Positions 17,048-25,915 are shown, counted from the stretch's first letter. The stretch is 64,000 bases of DNA from Mycolicibacterium goodii (GCF_022370755.2 NZ_CP092364.2:4650001-4714000); one strand, 5' to 3'. Notes: a model not told the origin generated them from the letters alone. Numbers and translations are program-made.

Positions 17048-18742
17048 CTAGATGTCGCCGCGCGAGAAATCGGCGATCAGCGTCGGCACCGCCGAGTCGA
17101 ACCCGGAGATGTCGAGCTGACGCGGATCGGCCGGATCGGCGATCGAGTTCCCGGTCGCGGTCATCGCGACGACGACCAGCCGGGCGTCGATGCCCATCTT
17201 CTCGCGGTACCGAGCCAGCGCCTGGTGCGGATGGATGTCTCCGTACCAGGTCTCGCTGTCGGTGTAGATGTGGAACGTGTCCACCTCCACCCGGTTCTTC
17301 AGCGCCCACACCATCGGCAGAGCGCAGTCGGTGGCACCCATCGACAGCCCGGCCGTGTAGCGGCACACGTCGTCGAGCCGGCGGCGCGGGCTGATGTCCA
17401 GCTCGGTGACCGCCGTCGCCGGATAGCCACCACGACCCGCGGTGAACCCGATGATCCGGTGCTGACGCTCGGTGGCCGCGGTCACCAGCGCCAGCGCCGC
17501 CGACGCCTCTCGGCACGTCACCGGCAGACCCGACACGTACGACCCCATCGAGCCCGACACATCGAGCGCCAGCAATGTGCGCTTGCCGGCCGGACGCACC
17601 GCGCCGTAGGCCGCGTAGAACGCGGCGTCGAGCGCATCGGCGATCTTTGCGACGGGCGTCCACACCCCCTGACCGCGGGAACCGCAGCCTCGGGCGTAGG
17701 TACGCTGCGCCACAAGGACGTTCACCGGGTGCACGCGGGCCTTGACCAGCCGATCGGTGTCGGCGAGCTGCTCGGCCACGGTGTCGCCGACCGCACCGTC
17801 CAGCACACCCAGCCGCGTCAGCCGGGGCAGCTGACGCATCAGCGCCGTCTGCGGCATGCCACGGGCGATCAGCGCCTCCCACACCGCCGGCTGCGCCAGC
17901 GCCGCGTCGGGCAGCATCTCCCACGACAGGCCGTGGCCGCGACCGATGATCTCGATCCAGCGTGTGGCGGTCGAAGCCGCCTGCGCGTCCTCGAAGTCAG
18001 CGATGATCGCCAGCTCGTCGGGCACCACCTCGGCACGCACCTGCGGCCGGACAGCGTTGCGCTGCCCCGCCTTCAGCTCGGCGTCGGTGAGCCGGACCGG
18101 CGCCTCGGCATAGTCGCCGAGCCCCTTGCCCGTCGCCCAGTTGAGCGCCATCCGCCGGGCCGGATCGACCACGCCGGCCGGGCTGGCCAGCCGCAGCAGG
18201 TCGCGATGGCTCCACCCGCCACGCTGCCGGTACTTGACCAGCTGATAGGCCAGCGCATCGACGGGACGATCGGTGTACCAACGGGATACGGCGCGACGAA
18301 GCGTCGGCCCCCACCCGCGGAACTGCTCGACGTATCCGGCGAACAGAAACAGGTGGGTTCCCGTGCGGGCGACCCGCGGCAGCGCGGCCAGCGCGGCACG
18401 CCGGCCGTCGACATTCTCTACCGAGGCGGCGATGGCGAGCGCGAACAGCGCCGGGTTGGCCTTCGGCGCGCGACCGGCCTCCGACACCTCGATGATCCGG
18501 TCCACCAGACCGACGGGATCGGTTGCGGCAACGCGAAACACAACCTCGGCGTTGTCACGCGTCAGGCCCCGGTCGGTGGTGTAGTACGTGCCGCCGTCGG
18601 TCCCCAACGTCAGGAAGCGGTGCACCCGCGCCCAGTCATCGACCGGAAAGGTGTACCCGCCCGCGGCGTTGCGCACCTGTCCCGGCGTTGCGGGCTGGGT
18701 CTGCGGCGTGTGACGCAGACGAATCGTCTTCAGGATGTCCAC
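17048..18742 (-). CDS. rsr: Rsr, bacterial Ro60 orthologue (TROVE domain)
   Basis: A 564-residue Ro sixty related protein. Residues 1-380 are the HEAT-like TROVE ring, beginning with the typical QVRNAAGGY stretch (residues 22-30). Residues about 385-564 are a von Willebrand A-like domain with the metal site DVSGS at 394-398 and a later TDSETWYG. Ro60 proteins bind Y RNAs on the outer surface of the ring and misfolded or structured RNA in the central hole, in bacteria together with PNPase. The start is GTG 18742 with AAAGGAG 6 bases upstream. The two Y RNAs at 18780-18886 and 18904-19042 lie directly upstream on the same strand, giving the usual gene pairing. Confidence 0.93.
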   Translation of the reverse strand: MDILKTIRLRHTPQTQPATPGQVRNAAGGYTFPVDDWARVHRFLTLGTDGGTYYTTDRGLTRDNAEVVFRVAATDPVGLVDRIIEVSEAGRAPKANPALFALAIAASVENVDGRRAALAALPRVARTGTHLFLFAGYVEQFRGWGPTLRRAVSRWYTDRPVDALAYQLVKYRQRGGWSHRDLLRLASPAGVVDPARRMALNWATGKGLGDYAEAPVRLTDAELKAGQRNAVRPQVRAEVVPDELAIIADFEDAQAASTATRWIEIIGRGHGLSWEMLPDAALAQPAVWEALIARGMPQTALMRQLPRLTRLGVLDGAVGDTVAEQLADTDRLVKARVHPVNVLVAQRTYARGCGSRGQGVWTPVAKIADALDAAFYAAYGAVRPAGKRTLLALDVSGSMGSYVSGLPVTCREASAALALVTAATERQHRIIGFTAGRGGYPATAVTELDISPRRRLDDVCRYTAGLSMGATDCALPMVWALKNRVEVDTFHIYTDSETWYGDIHPHQALARYREKMGIDARLVVVAMTATGNSIADPADPRQLDISGFDSAVPTLIADFSRGDI

Positions 18743-18779
18743 GGGTTACTCCTTTCTTTCCTGACCGAAGTGGACTGGG

Positions 18780-18886
18780 GCCGTGAGCGTGTGAGGTGCC
18801 GACCGGCAGCCGACAGCGCAGTGCTGTCGAGCCCAAGGAATCGAACCTTGAAACGCCAGATAACCGATCAGCGTCCGGCCCACGGC
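18780..18886 (-). ncRNA. Y RNA (YrlA-like), second unit, proximal to rsr
   Basis: About 107 nt, read from 18886 to 18780. The ends pair (GCCGUG at the 5' end with CACGGC at the 3' end). Inside are GAUCGGUUAUC, a T-arm mimic at 18834-18850 (CAAGG, loop UUCGAUU, CCUUG), a 7-bp hairpin at 18811-18829 (CGACAGC and GCUGUCG), and then ACCUCACACGC. The GAUCGGUUAYC and ACCUCACACGC blocks recur in the unit at 18904-19042, so these are likely the two strands of the Ro-binding stem. A D-arm mimic is not obvious in this unit. It ends 37 bases before the rsr start. The boundaries are estimated from pairing. Confidence 0.7.
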
Positions 18887-18903
18887 AATAAAGTTGCGCG
18901 CCA

Positions 18904-19042
18904 GGTGATGTGGGCGTGTGAGGTATCAACCGGAACAAGTGCTCTGCCAGCTGAGCTACCGCCCCGTGTAGGGCGGACGGGACTCGAACCCGCGACCCCT
19001 CCATCCGTAGTGGTAACCGATCGAAGTCCGGCTCACATCACC
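18904..19042 (-). ncRNA. Y RNA (YrlA-like), first unit, with permuted tRNA-like module
   Basis: About 139 nt, read from 19042 to 18904, closed by GGUGAUGUG at the 5' end pairing with CACAUCACC at the 3' end. The module opposite the closing stem mimics a tRNA in circularly permuted order. First comes a T arm (18993-18977, loop UUCGAGU), then the acceptor 3' strand CCGCCC. A 5-nt loop follows, then the acceptor 5' strand GGGCGG, then a D arm GCUC-AGCUGGCA-GAGC (18956-18941). Bacterial YrlA RNAs that mimic tRNA have been described in S. Typhimurium and M. smegmatis. A weak -10 candidate (TACCGT) lies at 19054-19059 on the minus strand. Confidence 0.82.
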
Positions 19043-19152
19043 AAGCCTGCAGAACGGTACGCGCCTCTCGTTTGCTGCGCCATCCATTTTCCTGTTCGCC
19101 AGTCGGTGGTGACGTAGTCTGATCAACTTTCCTCCACACAAAGGAGTACGTC

Positions 19153-19302
19153 ATGACAGTCACGCTCGCCGGCGTCGGCCCGACACCTGGACATCAGCCA
19201 GGTGCGCCGCCGACAGGAGCACCGAATGAGCAAGACCGACAAGACCGCACCGTTCTGGGTGAAGTTGATGCGGGGCGACATCGCCTCCGTCGAGGTTCAT
19301 GA
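19153..19302 (+). CDS. Possible 49-residue leader ORF overlapping the next gene
   Basis: ATG 19153 follows AAGGAG with ideal 6-base spacing, the best ribosome binding site in this stretch. It opens a 49-residue Pro/Arg-rich frame (MTVTLAGVGPTPGHQPGAPP and onward). The frame overlaps the first 77 bases of the Cys-rich gene at 19226 in a different register. No similarity is recognised. It may be a translated leader that couples to 19226, or a chance frame with a good site. Confidence 0.35.
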   Translation: MTVTLAGVGPTPGHQPGAPPTGAPNEQDRQDRTVLGEVDAGRHRLRRGS

Positions 19303-19513
19303 CCACACCGACGGGACCTGCGATATGCCCGACGCGGCAACCCCGTCGGGTTGGACGAAGCATCAGGGATGCCACCGTGCGTTCGTCTATACCGGCACCA
19401 GGGTGTGCTGCTGCCCGCTGTGCCACGGCGACGGTGGGTGGGATGTGCGCCCCGGGAAGCGGCAGCGCCTCGCGTCGCGGCGCATGTGCCGCGATTGGCA
19501 GAGCCAGTTGTGA
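19226..19513 (+). CDS. Small Cys/His-rich protein of unknown function
   Basis: A 95-residue product, start ATG 19226 after ACAGGAG. It contains HDHTDGTCDMP, GCHRAF, and CCCPLCHGDGG. That gives several Cys and His in pairs, as in a small zinc-binding fold; the CPLCHGDG piece resembles a single DnaJ-type zinc knuckle. No signal peptide is present. The gene is divergent from the Y RNAs and shares their intergenic region, so a link to RNA metabolism is possible but only by position. Confidence 0.6.
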   Translation: MSKTDKTAPFWVKLMRGDIASVEVHDHTDGTCDMPDAATPSGWTKHQGCHRAFVYTGTRVCCCPLCHGDGGWDVRPGKRQRLASRRMCRDWQSQL

Positions 19514-19591
19514 GGCCGAGTCGTGAGGTCTGTTCGCGCCACGCCTTCGCTAGGTTGTGACACATATCCGTCGACCGAAAGGACGCCCGCC

Positions 19592-19813
19592 GTGAAGAAG
19601 CGCTGGAATGACCTGTCCCCCACCGCCAAGGCCGCCGTCATCGGCGTCGCCGCGGTGGATGCCGGTCTGCGCGCCTGGGCACTGCGTGACCTCGCGGGGC
19701 GCAACGCCGGCCAGGTCCGCGGCCCCAAGAAGCTCTGGAGCGTCGCCCTTGGCCTCATCACCAGCGGCGGCGTGCTGCCCGCGGTGTATCTGGTGGTCGG
19801 GCGCAAATCCTGA
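19592..19813 (+). CDS. Small two-helix membrane protein
   Basis: A 73-residue product with start GTG 19592 and AAAGGA upstream. Hydrophobic segments lie at about residues 13-30 and 47-68, separated by a basic loop (RNAGQVRGPKK), giving a small integral membrane protein. The function is unknown. The 16-bp inverted repeat at 19828-19866 follows immediately. Confidence 0.6.
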   Translation: MKKRWNDLSPTAKAAVIGVAAVDAGLRAWALRDLAGRNAGQVRGPKKLWSVALGLITSGGVLPAVYLVVGRKS

Positions 19814-19827
19814 TTCCGCTGCGATTT

Positions 19828-19866
19828 GTGCACCGTTTGTCACGGCTGGGGTGACAAACGGTGCAC
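19828..19866. terminator. Perfect 16-bp inverted repeat, bidirectional terminator candidate
   Basis: GTGCACCGTTTGTCAC (19828-19843) is repeated exactly inverted at 19851-19866 around the loop GGCTGGG. It sits between the convergent genes ending at 19813 and 19870. There is no T tract, but stem-only terminators are common in mycobacteria. Confidence 0.65.
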
Positions 19867-19869
19867 AGG

Positions 19870-21744
19870 TCAGTTGTATTTCGTGCTGCCGGCGATGGGT
19901 CGCCAGGTGCTGACGACCTTCGCCGCGCAGTTGTCTCTGCTCAAGCCTGCGCTTGTGCACCACGCGAGCACATCCTCGGGGTTGTCTGAGTGCAGCCCCA
20001 CGATCGTCACCCAGAAGTCGCGCCCGTCATATGTCGACCAGTCACCTGACCACAGCAGGCGGACATCTGGGTAGGTCGCGCGCATTCGCATGTGCTGATC
20101 GAGAATCCTTGCGTTGTCCCATGTCATCCCATCTGCCACCAAACCCACACGTTTCGAGCTGATCTGGGGGACCCAACGATCGGCGAGTAGTGCAGCGACA
20201 TACGGACGATCATTGTCAGCCAGGGCTCTCAGGCGTTGCAGGCTCGCGTCCTCGGCACTGGGTGTGACCGTTACGGTTCGGGTCGCAGTGGGCGGCGGTG
20301 ATGCCTTCGCCGGAGGTGGTGTCGTGGTCGAAGGCGCCGGTTCAGTGACGGCGGTACCCAGCAGGAAATGTATGCCCGCCTTGGCTTCCTCCTCGGTGTA
20401 GCTCATCTCGGGACGCTGAGCCACCTGAACCCGATAGAACCGGGCCCCACTCGGAACATCCTCGACGCGGAACTTGAGGAAGCAGCCGTCACCACCTTTG
20501 CTACTGCTCTGGATGGCACCCTTGGCCAGCAGCTTGCCGGACTCGTCCTCGACCGTCACGGGTGCTTCGGGTCCGATATCCCCATAGTCGCGTGCGCCTG
20601 CGCACATGAATCCGCTTGGCAGGCCGGAGGTCTTGGCTACACCGGCAGGCAATTGAAGCGTCCCCGCAAGTGTGAACGGCTCCGCTGTCGTCGTCTCCCC
20701 GGACGGCTTCAGCAGAACGACGCCTGCCATCACCATCGCGCCAACCACTGCTGCGGCCGCGGCTACCAGCGCCCATCGCCGATGTCCCGAATTCTTCGGC
20801 GGTGGAGCCACATCCGAGTAGGGCTGAGGGGCCACCACCGGCCCAAGCATCGTCGGCACGTCGTTGGGGCTGATCACGGGTGCGGTCATCGTGGCCACGA
20901 CGTTCTGCGGCGCTTCGAGAGCCTCCGCGAACTCCGTGCACGTCCCGAAGCGACCATCCGGACTCTTGGCCAGCGCGCGACGGAGTGCCGCATCCAGTGG
21001 GGCAAGTTCGGGTCGCGAGACACCCAGCACTGGAGGAGGCGAGTTCAGGTGTCGGCTGATGACGACCGCGGGATTGGAGTTCTCGAACAGTGGGCCACCG
21101 GTCAGCAGATGGTATGCAGTCGCGGCCAGCGAGTACTGATCGGCCCGGCCATCGAGGTCCAAACCCATCAACTGTTCCGGTGCGGCGTATGCCGCAGTAC
21201 CGACGGTCATGTTCGTCGCGGTCAGCCCATTGGCGGCGCTGTCTGCAAGATCGCGCGCAACACCGAAATCTCCGAGCAGGATTCGCCGCTCCCCGTGGTC
21301 ACGGTCCGAGATCAGAATGTTGGCCGGCTTCACGTCGCGATGCAGTAGCCCCCGACCGTGCGCGTAGTCGAGGGCCGACGCGACGGCCTTGACGATCTCG
21401 AGCACCTCGTTGAGCGGCATTCCGCGGGGATACCGATCGTGGACGAGGCGGCCGGCGTCGGTGCCGTCGACATAGTCCATCGAGATCCACAGCCGTCCGC
21501 GATATCTGCCCCGGTCGTGAATTCCCACGATGTGTGGGTGCCAGAGTTTTGCGGCCAGGTCCGCTTCCCGGTTGAAGCGCTCGACGTAGTCGGGATCGGC
21601 CGAGATGTCCGTCCGCAGCACCTTGAGCGCGTCATGCCTGGGCAACCTCGGATGCCGGGCGAGATACACCTCACCCATTCCGCCGGAGCCAAGCATCCGC
21701 TCGATCGTGTAACCGGCGATTTTCGCACCATGCGACAACGCCAT
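19870..21744 (-). CDS. PknF-like receptor Ser/Thr protein kinase
   Basis: A 624-residue kinase counted from ATG 21744; an in-frame GTG at 21759 is possible, and neither has a clear ribosome binding site. The kinase domain (about 10-280) closely resembles Pkn[19 protein letters not shown], Lys41, HRDVKPAN with Asp137, DFG at 159-161, and [10 protein letters not shown] with the threonines that are autophosphorylated in this group. A transmembrane helix lies at about 324-346. The outer part has a domain with MCAGARDYG and FLKFRVED, a Pro/Thr linker, and a C-terminal domain (about 520-624) with two Cys ([13 protein letters not shown]). It would signal an extracellular cue into the cell. A possible phosphothreonine-rich target lies at 23745. 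Confidence 0.87.
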   Translation of the reverse strand: MALSHGAKIAGYTIERMLGSGGMGEVYLARHPRLPRHDALKVLRTDISADPDYVERFNREADLAAKLWHPHIVGIHDRGRYRGRLWISMDYVDGTDAGRLVHDRYPRGMPLNEVLEIVKAVASALDYAHGRGLLHRDVKPANILISDRDHGERRILLGDFGVARDLADSAANGLTATNMTVGTAAYAAPEQLMGLDLDGRADQYSLAATAYHLLTGGPLFENSNPAVVISRHLNSPPPVLGVSRPELAPLDAALRRALAKSPDGRFGTCTEFAEALEAPQNVVATMTAPVISPNDVPTMLGPVVAPQPYSDVAPPPKNSGHRRWALVAAAAAVVGAMVMAGVVLLKPSGETTTAEPFTLAGTLQLPAGVAKTSGLPSGFMCAGARDYGDIGPEAPVTVEDESGKLLAKGAIQSSSKGGDGCFLKFRVEDVPSGARFYRVQVAQRPEMSYTEEEAKAGIHFLLGTAVTEPAPSTTTPPPAKASPPPTATRTVTVTPSAEDASLQRLRALADNDRPYVAALLADRWVPQISSKRVGLVADGMTWDNARILDQHMRMRATYPDVRLLWSGDWSTYDGRDFWVTIVGLHSDNPEDVLAWCTSAGLSRDNCAAKVVSTWRPIAGSTKYN

Positions 21745-21881
21745 GGCACGTTTTACCACGGACTACGGGGAGACGACCGTCAGTTGGCGAAATTGATCAC
21801 GCTGACATCCATCGACCGCAGCAAAGCGCAATTCGATCTTGTAGGGCGAGGGATCTGCCTATCGCGGCAAACGCCCACAAG

Positions 21882-23564
21882 TCACCGGGTGGGGTCCGGC
21901 GGCGGGGGTGTCGACCCGGAGCCGGGCCGCCGCTGGATCCGCAGGGCGGTCGTGGGGACCTGAAATTCGGTGGTCGGTGGCGCCGGGAGGATGGTGGTCG
22001 AATCCTCTTTCAGGCGAACGATCTTCGGCACGGCTGCCGCTCGAGGTCGGCGCACGATGGTCGGCGGCGCTGAATCCTCCACCGCAGGTGCCGGGGTTAC
22101 GGGCGCAGGGGTGGGCACAGGCGTTGGCGCAGCAGCAGGCTTCGCGGCGGCACGCCGTGTCAGATACCCCGCCAGCGGACCGGTGAAGAGCAGCACGACA
22201 AGCACGAGCAGGCTCAACACGCACACCACGACATCGAAGGTGCTGGTGATCTGCTGCACAAGGTTGTTGCCGTAGATCGCATCGGGTGGCGACGCGGCGT
22301 AGCGCGGTGCGAGGGCCACGCCGATGGCGACGTCGGCGACGGTGAACACGAACAGCACCGCGCTGAACGCCGCGGTCACCACCGTCGACACCACGCCTCT
22401 GCTGAGTTGGCGGTGCACTCCCCTGGCGATGATCGCCGTCATGAGGCTGAACACCGTCATGGCGACGCTGTCGTACAGGGCACGGGGAAGGCTGAGTGAC
22501 TCCGCGACGACGTAGTCGACGATGCGCAGCGCCGCTGCGGCGAATCCCCAGAACGCGATGAGCGTCAAGCACTTCAGGGCCGCGCCCCGGTAGGCGCCGA
22601 TGGTGGGCGGCTTGATGAGGAACACTGCGTACAGCGTCGTCGGCGCGACGATCGCGGCGCCCACCGCCCAGGCGAGATAGCCCTCGTATCCGACCGCGGC
22701 CGTCGAGGTGTTCTCCGCGATGCCATGGAAGGCGTCGATGTCGCGGCCGATGCCCATCAGCCACACCAGCGTCGCCGCGACGGCCCCGGACACACCGACG
22801 GCCGTGGTCGCGAGACGCGCGGCCGCGGTCTTCTCGGTGAGCCACCGAGAGGCGATGACCAATGCCGTCATCGCCTCGGCACCGTAGAGCACCGTGGTGA
22901 CGATCACCGCGACGTCGTGGCCGCCGAACGCGACCTCGGTGACGAACAGGTACCGCAGCCGCCAGTACAGGTTGAACGCCACCGACAGCGTCGCCAACGC
23001 GATCGAGAGGAAGCCGATGGCCCGCGCGACTGCGTACCAGCGACGGAACTTGTTGTCCTCGATCGTGATCGACGTGATCGGCGGCTGCGCCGCCAGCAGC
23101 GCCCCCGCCGCGCCGAGCAGCATGCCCGGCCCGACCCCGGGTGCCACGGCCCCGGTGCCGCCGTTGCGCACGGTCTGGGCGACGTGGAACGCCACGAACC
23201 CGATCACGACGACCAGGTACGCCACGCTCAACAGGAGACGGAGCAGCGAAGTACGCCGCACATCGGCGTTCGGCGCGGTCAGCCGCAGCGGCCCGATATG
23301 CGGGGCCGACGCGGCCACCACAGCGAGTACCGTGACGATCCCGAGCACCGCGAACGTCGACCCGTCACTGCCCGGCACCCCGACACCGAACTGCAGATTC
23401 CAGGGCAACAGCAGCGCGAGCACCAGCAGCGCGATCGCCACCCCGTCACGCACGCGATTGGTCCGCATGGGCACGTAACCGGCGCGCGGTGACCGCGCCA
23501 CCGAGGGCGCCGCCGTCGTGACCACCGCGACAGTGGGTGACGCGGCGTAACGCTGGTCGGTCAC
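21882..23564 (-). CDS. Polytopic membrane protein of unknown function
   Basis: A 560-residue protein with start GTG 23564 behind AGAGAGGAATC. About ten or more hydrophobic helices span residues 50-480. They are followed by a Pro/Ala-rich cytoplasmic or exported tail with TIVRRPRAAAVPKIV and a Pro-rich end. No catalytic motif is evident, and it resembles uncharacterised mycobacterial membrane proteins only. It shares its upstream region with the divergent Pro/Thr-rich protein gene at 23745, so the two may be co-regulated. Confidence 0.6.
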   Translation of the reverse strand: MTDQRYAASPTVAVVTTAAPSVARSPRAGYVPMRTNRVRDGVAIALLVLALLLPWNLQFGVGVPGSDGSTFAVLGIVTVLAVVAASAPHIGPLRLTAPNADVRRTSLLRLLLSVAYLVVVIGFVAFHVAQTVRNGGTGAVAPGVGPGMLLGAAGALLAAQPPITSITIEDNKFRRWYAVARAIGFLSIALATLSVAFNLYWRLRYLFVTEVAFGGHDVAVIVTTVLYGAEAMTALVIASRWLTEKTAAARLATTAVGVSGAVAATLVWLMGIGRDIDAFHGIAENTSTAAVGYEGYLAWAVGAAIVAPTTLYAVFLIKPPTIGAYRGAALKCLTLIAFWGFAAAALRIVDYVVAESLSLPRALYDSVAMTVFSLMTAIIARGVHRQLSRGVVSTVVTAAFSAVLFVFTVADVAIGVALAPRYAASPPDAIYGNNLVQQITSTFDVVVCVLSLLVLVVLLFTGPLAGYLTRRAAAKPAAAPTPVPTPAPVTPAPAVEDSAPPTIVRRPRAAAVPKIVRLKEDSTTILPAPPTTEFQVPTTALRIQRRPGSGSTPPPPDPTR

Positions 23565-23744
23565 GTACCGATTCCTCTCTGTGAGTGATGTCGCGGGGCA
23601 AGCGGACACCGCCAACCAGCGTGCTCAGTTTTGCTCCCCCGCACAACCAGCCTATTGGCACCGGGGACCGCGAACGCTGTGCGGTAGCTTGAAAAAGCCC
23701 GTCGGAGCCCAGACAAGCTCGGAAAACACACGCGAGGCAAGGGA

Positions 23745-25598
23745 GTGGAAACCGTGGACGTAGTCCTCGGGGTGGCCGTCACCGGACGGGTGGCACGCCT
23801 GGCGATGATCGGCGCACCAGCCAGCGGTGGTCAGCTGCTGGATCAGTATGCGCTGGACCTCTCCGACGACGGGATGACCGAACTCGCCGAGACCATCATC
23901 GGCACCTACCGGGCCGTGACGGAATCAGGCAATCAGGTGGCCGCGACACGGCTGTGCCTGCCCGACCCGGCCGAAGCCGACACCCTGCGCCAGGCCGTGG
24001 CGAAAGCCGGAGTGCCCAACGTCGACGTGATCGCCGAAGCCGAGGCCGCAGCAGCGCTGGCCCGCAGCGCGGGTGCTGATGCGGCGTTGCTGGTGGCCGA
24101 TGACGACACCGCGTCGCTGACCGTGATCGGCGAAGCTCCCGAGGGCCCGACGACGTCGACGTTGGCGTCGGTGCCCATCGGCTCGGCCGGAGTGGCCGCC
24201 GCGTGCGCGGCGGTCCTGCAGCAGGCAACCGAAGCGCCCACCCGGGTGATGCTCGTCGGGCAGCGCCTCGACCTCGACTCGGTGGCCGCTGAACTGCGGT
24301 CGACGGCCCCGGTGGAGGTGCCGCCCGACGCCGGCTACGCCATCGCGCGTGGTGCGGCGCAGACCGCGAACAGGTTCACACCGGCCGGCGCGGCCACGCA
24401 GATGGCGCCGGCCCTCGACGCGACGGACGCCACCCAAATGGCGCCCGTCGCCGCGTCCGACCCGACCCAGATGGCGCCGTCGGTGGACGCCACACAAATG
24501 GCCCCCGCGGCAGCGGATGCGACGCAGATGGCCCCGGCCGCCTCCGAGGCCACGGCCGCGACGCCGACAGACGCGGCAGGTCAGGTGGGTCCCGAGCTCG
24601 CGTACTCACAGGAACCTGAGCCGCAACCGTGGGCCGGGTACGACGAGATGCCGATGGAACCGCTCAGCGAGTTCGTACCCGAGCAGGCCGAGGAGGCCGG
24701 CTACACGACCGTCATCGCGCCGCCACCGCCGCGAATGCTCCTGGTGGGCAGTGCGTTGACGTTCGTCGCGGTGAGCTTCGCGACGCTGGCCGTCACGGTG
24801 GCGATCAACGTCCGCCCCGCGGCCGACGTCCGCGCCCAGCCGGTGACACAGACACAGTCCGACACCGTGCCCGGCCGGTACCTTCCGCCGGTTCCGCACG
24901 AGCCCGACCCCGTGGCGCTGCCCGTCACGGTCCTGACGCCGCCGCCCGCGGCTCCGGTGGTTCCGAACGTGCGCACCGGCAACAACACCCAGCCTGCGCC
25001 ACAGGCGCCCCCGGCCCCGCAGGCTCCGCAGGCTCCGCCCGCCGCTCCGGCGCCGCAGGCCCCGCCGCCGCAAGCTCCCGCGCCGGTGCCGATTCCCGTC
25101 CCGGTGCCGCCGGTGATCGTCGTGCCGCCGTTGACCCCGCCGTGGACACCTCCGTGGGCGACGCCGACATCCCCCACGACACCTCCCACCTCGACGACGA
25201 CACCGCCTACGACCACGCCTCCGACGTCCACCACTGCGCCTCCGACCACCACGACGGCACCGCCGACAACGTCGACCACCACGGCTCCGACGACGACTGT
25301 GCCGACGACCACCGTTGCGCCGACGACCTCGTCACCGCCCACGACGACGTACACGCCTCCTGTCGAGGAACCGACGTACACGGCGCCGGTCGAAGAGCCG
25401 ACCTACACGCCGCCGGTCGAGCAGCCGTCGACGACGGTGTACCCGGAGGCACCGTCGTGGGGTGGAGATTCGTCATCCAGCGGCGGGTCGAGCGACACTT
25501 CCAGCGGTGGCTCGAGCGGCAGCGACGACTCGTCAGGCGGTAGCTACGGCGGCGGTTCCGAGGACGCGCCGGTGACGACGATCTTCGACAGTCCCTAG
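23745..25598 (+). CDS. Pro/Thr-rich membrane protein (DUF7159-like) with TQMAP repeats, copy 2
   Basis: A 617-residue protein with start GTG 23745 after AAGGGA; GTG 23754 (MDVVLGVAVTG) would match the start of the paralogue at 15152. Residues about 4-200 are the shared N-terminal domain. Next comes a spacer with five TQMAP motifs in ATQMAP/DATQMAP context (about residues 217-265, DNA 24391-24540). A membrane helix lies at about 330-352, and an outer tail follows. The tail is first Pro/Ala rich (QAPPAPQAP), then Thr/Pro (TTPPTTTPPTST), then YTPPVEEPT repeats, ending in a Ser/Gly-rich stretch. The Thr-Gln spacing suggests kinase targets or FHA-binding sites; that is inference. The tail suggests the cell wall. 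Confidence 0.65.
   Translation: METVDVVLGVAVTGRVARLAMIGAPASGGQLLDQYALDLSDDGMTELAETIIGTYRAVTESGNQVAATRLCLPDPAEADTLRQAVAKAGVPNVDVIAEAEAAAALARSAGADAALLVADDDTASLTVIGEAPEGPTTSTLASVPIGSAGVAAACAAVLQQATEAPTRVMLVGQRLDLDSVAAELRSTAPVEVPPDAGYAIARGAAQTANRFTPAGAATQMAPALDATDATQMAPVAASDPTQMAPSVDATQMAPAAADATQMAPAASEATAATPTDAAGQVGPELAYSQEPEPQPWAGYDEMPMEPLSEFVPEQAEEAGYTTVIAPPPPRMLLVGSALTFVAVSFATLAVTVAINVRPAADVRAQPVTQTQSDTVPGRYLPPVPHEPDPVALPVTVLTPPPAAPVVPNVRTGNNTQPAPQAPPAPQAPQAPPAAPAPQAPPPQAPAPVPIPVPVPPVIVVPPLTPPWTPPWATPTSPTTPPTSTTTPPTTTPPTSTTAPPTTTTAPPTTSTTTAPTTTVPTTTVAPTTSSPPTTTYTPPVEEPTYTAPVEEPTYTPPVEQPSTTVYPEAPSWGGDSSSSGGSSDTSSGGSSGSDDSSGGSYGGGSEDAPVTTIFDSP
24391..24540 (+). repeat. Coding repeat: five TQMAP motifs
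   Basis: Five copies of ACG/ACC CAG/CAA ATG GCG/GCC CC(x), encoding TQMAP, are separated by 4-6 variable codons, each mostly preceded by Ala or Asp-Ala. The spacing is irregular and the copies differ at synonymous sites, so this is an old protein-level repeat. Confidence 0.75.
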
Positions 25599-25654
25599 CT
25601 CAGATCAGGGGCGCCGTCGCGTTGAATTGGCCTCAGGCGCCGCCGAGGCCGGGC

Positions 25655-25915
25655 TCACAGGACATTGCGGCCATCGCCGTGCCCGTCTTTGGGATCCCGA
25701 TTGACTCGGCTGGTCCGCTTGACGATCACGCCGGGCTTGCATGACCAAATCCACCCGCCGACCGTCCGGTTCACCCAGGATGGTGAGACCGCGAAGCGGA
25801 TCACCGTCGACAACGATCAGGTCGGCGGTGAATCCCTCGGCAACTCGCCCGATGCGATCCTCCATGCGCAGTATCTCGGCTTGACGCAACCGTGCAACGC
25901 AGTCGATTTCGGATT
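25655..25915 (-). pseudogene. C-terminal remnant of an amidohydrolase
   Basis: The frame reading AEILRMEDRIGRVAEGFTADLIVVDGDPL matches the end of metal-dependent amidohydrolases (imidazolonepropionase-like/dipeptidase group). After DLVM the frame is broken by one extra C near 25741. Reading on in the shifted frame restores PGVIVKRTSRVNRDPKDG and a natural stop at 25655-25657. A further break occurs before AEILR, since ALHGCV reads in another frame. The catalytic core is missing. Decay by deletion plus small indels is the simplest reading. Confidence 0.7.

Noticed and set aside
18941..18993. A genuine tRNA gene, because D-arm, T-arm and acceptor-like sequences are all present.
   Set aside because: On the minus strand the T arm comes before the D arm and no anticodon arm lies between them, so it cannot fold as a normal tRNA. 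The flanking pairing and the place before rsr fit a Y RNA.
24391..24540. CRISPR-like or satellite DNA repeat.
   Set aside because: The repeats are in frame, vary at synonymous positions and have irregular spacing, so they reflect a protein motif.
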